This document shows positions 60,603 to 64,000 of a stretch of 64,000 nucleotides of DNA, one piece after another. Numbering within the stretch: position 1 is the first letter of the stretch; each line of letters starts with the position of its first letter. Position numbers and translations under genes: made by a program. The stretch spans positions 434,001 to 498,000 of the forward strand of contig NZ_PIPO01000001.1 of NCBI RefSeq assembly GCF_003986975.1. Direction: 5' to 3'. The stretch comes from Aliidiomarina soli. Its GTDB lineage: Bacteria > Pseudomonadota > Gammaproteobacteria > Enterobacterales > Alteromonadaceae. The notes beneath the pieces are model-generated. The model was not told the origin of the DNA. It searched no databases and saw nothing but the letters and a program-made list of their open reading frames with translations.

Positions 60603-61146
60603 GGAACGTTCGCACCGAGCTTCATATTGTTGGTGTGGTGGACGACTTTCAGGTGAGCGCTGCGACATTGAAGCCATGTTGCAGCAACGCCTCAACCGGA
60701 TGGACATACATACGTCCTGGTTAGGCGCGGATTTCTCCGCCATGTACCAGAATCAGGAGCGACAGCGCACCATCATTATACTGTTCGCAGGGTTCGCCAT
60801 ACTGTTGGCCTGTATCGGGCTGTTCGGCCTTGCTGCCTTCAGTGCAGAGCAACGCAGCAAAGAAATCGCCATGCGCAAAGTTCTCGGTGCCTCGCGCATG
60901 CAAATCGTCAACACCCTGGCCAGGGAATACATGGTGTTGATGGCGATCAGCGTGTTAATTGCGGTGCCTGGTACTTACTTTGTGGTTGAGTGGTGGCTCT
61001 CCGGCTTTAATGTACGAGCCAGCCAAAACGCAGGCCTCTACCTGACTGCGGCTGCGCTGACCGTTGCAATCTGTTGGCTGACAGTGGCGGGGATCAGTAT
61101 GCGGGTGGCTAGTCGTAAGCCTGGGTTGGTGTTAAGGCAGTTTTGA
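60603..61146 (+). pseudogene. Partial decayed copy of ABC permease 3' end
   Basis: From about 60603 the sequence follows the permease gene at about 57766, then jumps at 60666 over roughly 108 bases and continues with the last 160 codons to the same stop. The final 156 codons are still open and nearly identical in protein (GLFGLAAFSAEQRSKEIAMR versus ...EVAMR). There is no promoter, start or ATPase. It is a recent partial duplication of the 55995 gene with an internal deletion. Confidence 0.85.
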
Positions 61147-61364
61147 TTATAAGTGCCTATAATTGGGTTTAACAAAGCGGCACGTTTGCTCAAATAAGCG
61201 CGTTTGTTGTTTTCAAGCTGATAATAATCGAAGTGGTTCCTTTTGGGTGGTGAAGTTTTGCGCTAAGTTCAGCAGGGTATGAATAAGCATTGTTGTTGGT
61301 TCGCTTAGAGTTGCGAGGCAAGAACAATTCCACTAGAGTCTTTTATATAAAATTAACTTGCCAC
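61147..61364. other. Non-coding gap before repeat copy C
   Basis: I see no gene here. The stretch is A/T-rich and includes GTTTAAC near 61170 and several GCGCGTTTG-like words, but no convincing attC or terminator. Confidence 0.4.
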
Positions 61365-61434
61365 GGATACTAGGCATAGCAATACAGTAATACGAGCCTG
61401 CTCAGTTTGTTTACCAAGGGAAAGAGTCTCTTCT
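61365..61434 (+). repeat. Interspersed repeat, copy C (truncated)
   Basis: About 70 bp reading GGATACTAGGCATAGC, a variable stretch, then CTGCTCAGTTTGTTTACCAA and GGGAAAGAGTCTCTTC. These match the left and central parts of copies A and B; the right third is missing. The cassette-like genes begin about 120 bp downstream. Confidence 0.7.
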
Positions 61435-61525
61435 GTTATCTATCTTATCTTAGCTGTTTCAGTATCTAGCTTGTTTTTTTGTGGGGTTTTGAGTGTTTTG
61501 AAAGCGCGCGTGAGCAATGTCATCT

Positions 61526-61532
61526 GTTAGGC
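61526..61532 (+). other. Lone GTTAGGC core box
   Basis: GTTAGGC is a perfect attC/attI right-hand core (GTTRRRY) 22 bp before the next start codon, where a cassette boundary is expected. No matching left core or stem is seen upstream, so chance cannot be excluded. Confidence 0.35.
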
Positions 61533-61554
61533 AACCAAATATCTGGATTAAAAT

Positions 61555-61998
61555 ATGGATAGAAGATTTCACATCATATATCAAGAGCTTATCGAGCTGT
61601 ACAGGGCAAGTCTAGCAACGGGATCCAGATTTCCGTTCCTGGAAAGAAGGATTCGTTCTGAAGCCTCATTAAAATCATTAGCAATCGTAACTGAAGCAGT
61701 TGATCAAGCAGTTTCATCCTTAGAGGGAAAGTACTCACTCCGCGCAGATGCATATCTATTTTTGATCGTGAATATCCATCAGATGGTCGCATTACCCCTA
61801 GCACAACATGATTCTCCCGTTGTGCTCAATGATGAAATAGAGCAAGGCATTCGAAGAGACACCGAGACCATCATAAGAATGGCTGCTGAGTCTGCAGGCG
61901 ATCGGCATGATATTCCAGCCTCTCATGTTTTATGGGGTGCCTCAAAGGTACTCAATGAACTCAACCTTAAGTCGTGGCGCATATGGGATCGGGATTAA
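61555..61998 (+). CDS. Unknown 147-residue protein, first gene of cassette-like unit
   Basis: It starts at ATG 61555. The protein is mainly helical and soluble (FHIIYQELIELYRASLATG; LKSLAIVTEAVDQAVSSLEG; DAYLFLIVNIHQMVALPLA). No domain is recognised. It overlaps the next gene by 16 bases. It lies between a GTTAGGC box and an attC, so it is probably the first half of a two-gene cassette. No strong Shine-Dalgarno is visible. Confidence 0.6.
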   Translation: MDRRFHIIYQELIELYRASLATGSRFPFLERRIRSEASLKSLAIVTEAVDQAVSSLEGKYSLRADAYLFLIVNIHQMVALPLAQHDSPVVLNDEIEQGIRRDTETIIRMAAESAGDRHDIPASHVLWGASKVLNELNLKSWRIWDRD

Positions 61999-62558
61999 CC
62001 ACAGAACAAGAATTGAAGATAGAAAATAGCCGCCAACTTACAAATGTGGCGCTTATCCTTCTTCCTGCAATAGGTGTAGTCGCAGGCCTAATTCTTCAAT
62101 TTAGAAATGTTGGCAATGTGTTTTGGTGGCTCGCTGGAGCCTCGGCCATTTTATGCGCGATTAGTATATATCTAGGTGGTTTGGGCATCAGCCGACTGCG
62201 AAGAGAGAAGCCAAGCCGTATTTCGCCATTTAATGGTCAAGCGGTATTGGTCACCATTGGGTTCCTTTTACTTTTATCTACGTATTTCTCAACTGGGGAC
62301 GACAAACAGAACAATATACAAGAGCAACTGATTGTTATTTCCAGAGATATTGGGCTCCTACAGGGCAAGCTACAAACCTTCGAAGGGGAGGTTTCATCTA
62401 TTAGCAGTGGACTAATGCAACTTGATTCTAAGTTTGCAAACTCAGAATTTATTGTCAAAGCCAGCCTAGATGACTTGGGTAGAGGTATGTGCGAGATTAC
62501 AGAGCAAGTGGAGGAAATACAAACAGCATTAGATAAACTCACTCCTGCTGAGGAATGA
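61983..62558 (+). CDS. Membrane protein with coiled coil, second gene of cassette-like unit
   Basis: ATG 61983 (GTG 61974 possible) gives 191 residues. Three transmembrane helices (about 20-37, 44-65 and 84-100) are followed by a coiled coil from 110 to 185 (IQEQLIVISRDIGLLQGKLQ ... EITEQVEEIQTALDKL). No family is recognised. It overlaps the preceding gene and ends 10 bp before an attC, so the pair probably moves together. A membrane-bound partner for the soluble first protein is one reading. Confidence 0.6.
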   Translation: MGSGLTTEQELKIENSRQLTNVALILLPAIGVVAGLILQFRNVGNVFWWLAGASAILCAISIYLGGLGISRLRREKPSRISPFNGQAVLVTIGFLLLLSTYFSTGDDKQNNIQEQLIVISRDIGLLQGKLQTFEGEVSSISSGLMQLDSKFANSEFIVKASLDDLGRGMCEITEQVEEIQTALDKLTPAEE

Positions 62559-62568
62559 CTGAGAACAT

Positions 62569-62669
62569 GTCTAACAATTGGATGCAACCGGACAAAGCTA
62601 GGCTGTGGCCCTTACGCTGGCGCGAAGGCCGCGCGAGCTAGACACTTTCGCTGATCTGCGGCGTTATGT
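62569..62669 (+). other. Integron attC-like recombination site
   Basis: GTCTAAC (62569-62575, matching RYYYAAC) with the usual CAATTGGATGCAACCGGAC flank, and GCTGATCTGCGGC leading into GTTATGT (62663-62669), bracket about 100 bp. The middle has GCTAG/CTAGC pairing and G+C-rich stems. The spacing and flank words match classical attC sites closely, though the right core departs from GTTRRRY at one position. Confidence 0.7.
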
Positions 62670-62688
62670 AGCAATAAGGAGAGAGTAC

Positions 62689-62826
62689 ATTGGCATAAAG
62701 GTGATTCTAACGTACAGAAATGAAAACGTGACAGTAGAAGCTCGCCTATTTAAAGGTTGGAATCTTCCTGTTGAATTTGCGTTCCAGAAAACTACTAGGG
62801 TTTATTCAGTCAGGCGTGGCTTTTAA
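62689..62826 (+). CDS. Possible 45-residue cassette protein with ATT start
   Basis: AAGGAG at 62676-62681 stands seven bases before an in-frame ATT (62689). No ATG, GTG or TTG has that spacing, though a GTG at 62701 is in frame. The product (VILTYRNENVTVEARLFKGW ... VYSVRRGF) has the alternating pattern of a small beta protein. The frame also stays open upstream across the attC, but that part cannot be real protein. Low confidence. Confidence 0.35.
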   Translation: MGIKVILTYRNENVTVEARLFKGWNLPVEFAFQKTTRVYSVRRGF

Positions 62827-62833
62827 AGAGCCG

Positions 62834-62862
62834 CTGCAACAAACTATGAGCGGGTGTTGCAG
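62834..62862. repeat. Eight-base inverted repeat after small cassette gene
   Basis: CTGCAACA and TGTTGCAG pair around 13 bases, just after the tiny gene's stop. No T-run follows on the forward strand; it may be a decayed attC stem or a weak terminator. Confidence 0.35.
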
Positions 62863-62937
62863 TTAATAGTTGAATTCGGGGCCTGTTAACTTTGTTAAGA
62901 CTTGCCCAGACTCAGAAAATTAAAGTGGGAAACTAGT

Positions 62938-64000
62938 ATGAAAAGGACTCTTAAAAGCGTGTTGTCTGCATTATTTGGTAGAAAAAAGCAAATACATAAA
63001 GAAACCTACACCGTTATACATAATTCAGTACATAGAGATTCTAATTTAAAGGAACAGGCAACTCAAAAGTTAACACGCGACCAAGAAAATGAATTGAAAG
63101 ATAAATTGCGATGCGAGCAAATCCTGAATTACTGGTTAGACACAGAATTGTTTGATTTACCTGAATGTCCAATGGACTATAAAAAGCAAATAATCAGCGA
63201 GCCAGCTGATTATTTCTCTAACTCATGGGGGGTGGAAGCTCCCAAAAAAATTCATGCAGGTAAGCTACAATTTACCACAGATAGCCGCTTATTCGTAATG
63301 TTTCAGTGCCATATAGCTGGTTATATAGCTAAAAGCGAAGAAAAGCATCCAAATTACATAACGCCTAGAACTTATTTGGTCGGACAAGCTTTAATACCCA
63401 AATGGGACAACGAAAAAAAACAGGTAAAATGGACGCGTTCTGAAGATGATGAAGATCTTGTAATCAACTTGGCGACCATCAGGACACTATACCGACGTTG
63501 TAATAGTTCAATTCCCAATTCGATGAGTTTATCTGATTGGGTAGAAGCAAGGATGATAGAAATTGAGTCCATGCTTCATAAAGAACTAAGTCCAGAAGAT
63601 GAAGGTAACGGACTAGATACAGAAGAGCTTCAAAATAAGATAATACATCTTAATAGGAAAATTGCAGAACAGTTTTGGCCTGATGAAAGTGCAAGAAAAT
63701 TTATGCTGAATCAATGCCAGCCAATCGAAAGTCGATTTGCTGATAAATTGGATCAACCTAGTGAATTAAAAAGTGGGGCGGTTACATTCCGTTGGCGCTA
63801 TTGCTACTATCCGGAAGGCAGTGAAAATCAACAGCTAGGTCCATTTTTTGTTGATGATCTTGAGCGAGCTATATCTTCAGTAGGGAAGAAAGGTGTTGGT
63901 GGTCTATCTAGACCATTGCAAGACTATCTGCTCGGTAGGAAAAAACAAATTGAAATAGGCAATGCTGTCAATCAAGGTGATTTGTTTTTGTCACTGACTA
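62938..64000 (+). CDS. Large unrecognised protein, 3' end beyond window
   Basis: From ATG 62938 (GTGGGAAACTAGT upstream) the frame stays open for 354 codons to the window edge. The first 15 residues are basic. Later segments include LRCEQILNYWLDTELFDLPECP, split as LRCEQILNYWLDTE and LFDLPECP, and GPFFVDDLERAISSVGKKG. The style is like the N-terminal part of large superfamily-1 helicase or AAA proteins of defence islands, but no Walker motif is reached, so that is a guess. The gene is A/T-rich, like foreign DNA. Confidence 0.7.
   Translation, partial: MKRTLKSVLSALFGRKKQIHKETYTVIHNSVHRDSNLKEQATQKLTRDQENELKDKLRCEQILNYWLDTELFDLPECPMDYKKQIISEPADYFSNSWGVEAPKKIHAGKLQFTTDSRLFVMFQCHIAGYIAKSEEKHPNYITPRTYLVGQALIPKWDNEKKQVKWTRSEDDEDLVINLATIRTLYRRCNSSIPNSMSLSDWVEARMIEIESMLHKELSPEDEGNGLDTEELQNKIIHLNRKIAEQFWPDESARKFMLNQCQPIESRFADKLDQPSELKSGAVTFRWRYCYYPEGSENQQLGPFFVDDLERAISSVGKKGVGGLSRPLQDYLLGRKKQIEIGNAVNQGDLFLSLT

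Noticed and set aside
61160-61210. GTTTAAC followed by GCGCGTTTG words as an attC.
   Set aside because: No GTTRRRY box or stem at suitable distance.
1-64000. CRISPR arrays, rRNA, tRNA, phage structural genes, transposases or an integrase.
   Set aside because: Looked for spaced short repeats, cloverleaf-like segments and known protein motifs on both strands; none convincing.

Overview
The window reads as chromosomal DNA of a free-living gammaproteobacterium. An Alteromonadales-type marine organism (Idiomarina-like) is my best guess and is only an inference. It rests on the SoxR, YbaK, BrkB, Rrf2, LysR-efflux and periplasmic LigE-type genes, a TonB receptor, and a base composition near half G+C by eye. 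I found no rRNA, tRNA, CRISPR array, phage structural gene or transposase. The overall texture is accessory: many single-gene detoxification or regulatory modules, each with its own regulator and often a visible operator.

Layout. 0-3.5 kb: a LysR regulator (cut by the window edge) divergent from an MFS exporter, then a small membrane protein, YbaK and another membrane protein. 3.7-13.7 kb: a TonB receptor behind a palindromic operator, an ECF-like sigma factor translationally coupled to a VOC protein, hydrolase and monooxygenase genes, an ArsR-SRPBCC pair with a 20-bp palindrome inside its promoter, a double VOC protein, a DUF885 peptidase-like protein, an AhpD-like protein and SoxR. 13.8-26 kb: a GNAT, small proteins, an Asp/Glu racemase, a lipoprotein next to a class D beta-lactamase strikingly like OXA-2, a DUF748 giant, an Rrf2/flavoprotein/methyltransferase unit, a secreted ATP-dependent DNA ligase, AraC, DUF3703 and BrkB. 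26-32 kb: LysR-VOC-GST, AraC-leader peptide-hydrolase, SDR-LysR. 32.2-37 kb: a run of small hypothetical, immunity-like and membrane genes. 37-40 kb: DUF3096, a membrane protein, a bile-acid-type symporter and a pseudouridine synthase.

40.1-43.1 kb is an integron-like patch. A CDGSH/glutamate-synthase fusion gene lies between two direct copies of a ~125-bp repeat. It is followed by a GNAT cassette, a well-formed attC site and a cupin cassette ending in half an attC. 43-49 kb is a chain of regulator-plus-oxidoreductase modules (LysR/RidA, MarR with a double palindrome and two F420-reductase-like proteins, LysR/SDR). An AbiEi/AbiEii-type toxin-antitoxin pair follows at 49-50.3 kb.

50.4-58.4 kb is one functional unit. 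A histidine kinase and an NtrC-type regulator read leftwards. A membrane-fusion protein, an ABC ATPase and a MacB/FtsX-type permease read rightwards. TGTCCAT-type palindromes sit at both ends of the unit, so the regulator probably acts on its own gene and on the exporter. 58.6-61.4 kb is a graveyard holding a LysR fragment, a GIY-YIG-like gene and a decayed second copy of the permease tail. A third copy of the repeat then opens a second cassette-like stretch (two unknown genes, an attC site, a tiny gene) that leads into a large unrecognised protein running off the window. The repeat/attC patches at 40-43 kb and 61-63 kb are the best candidates for undescribed biology.
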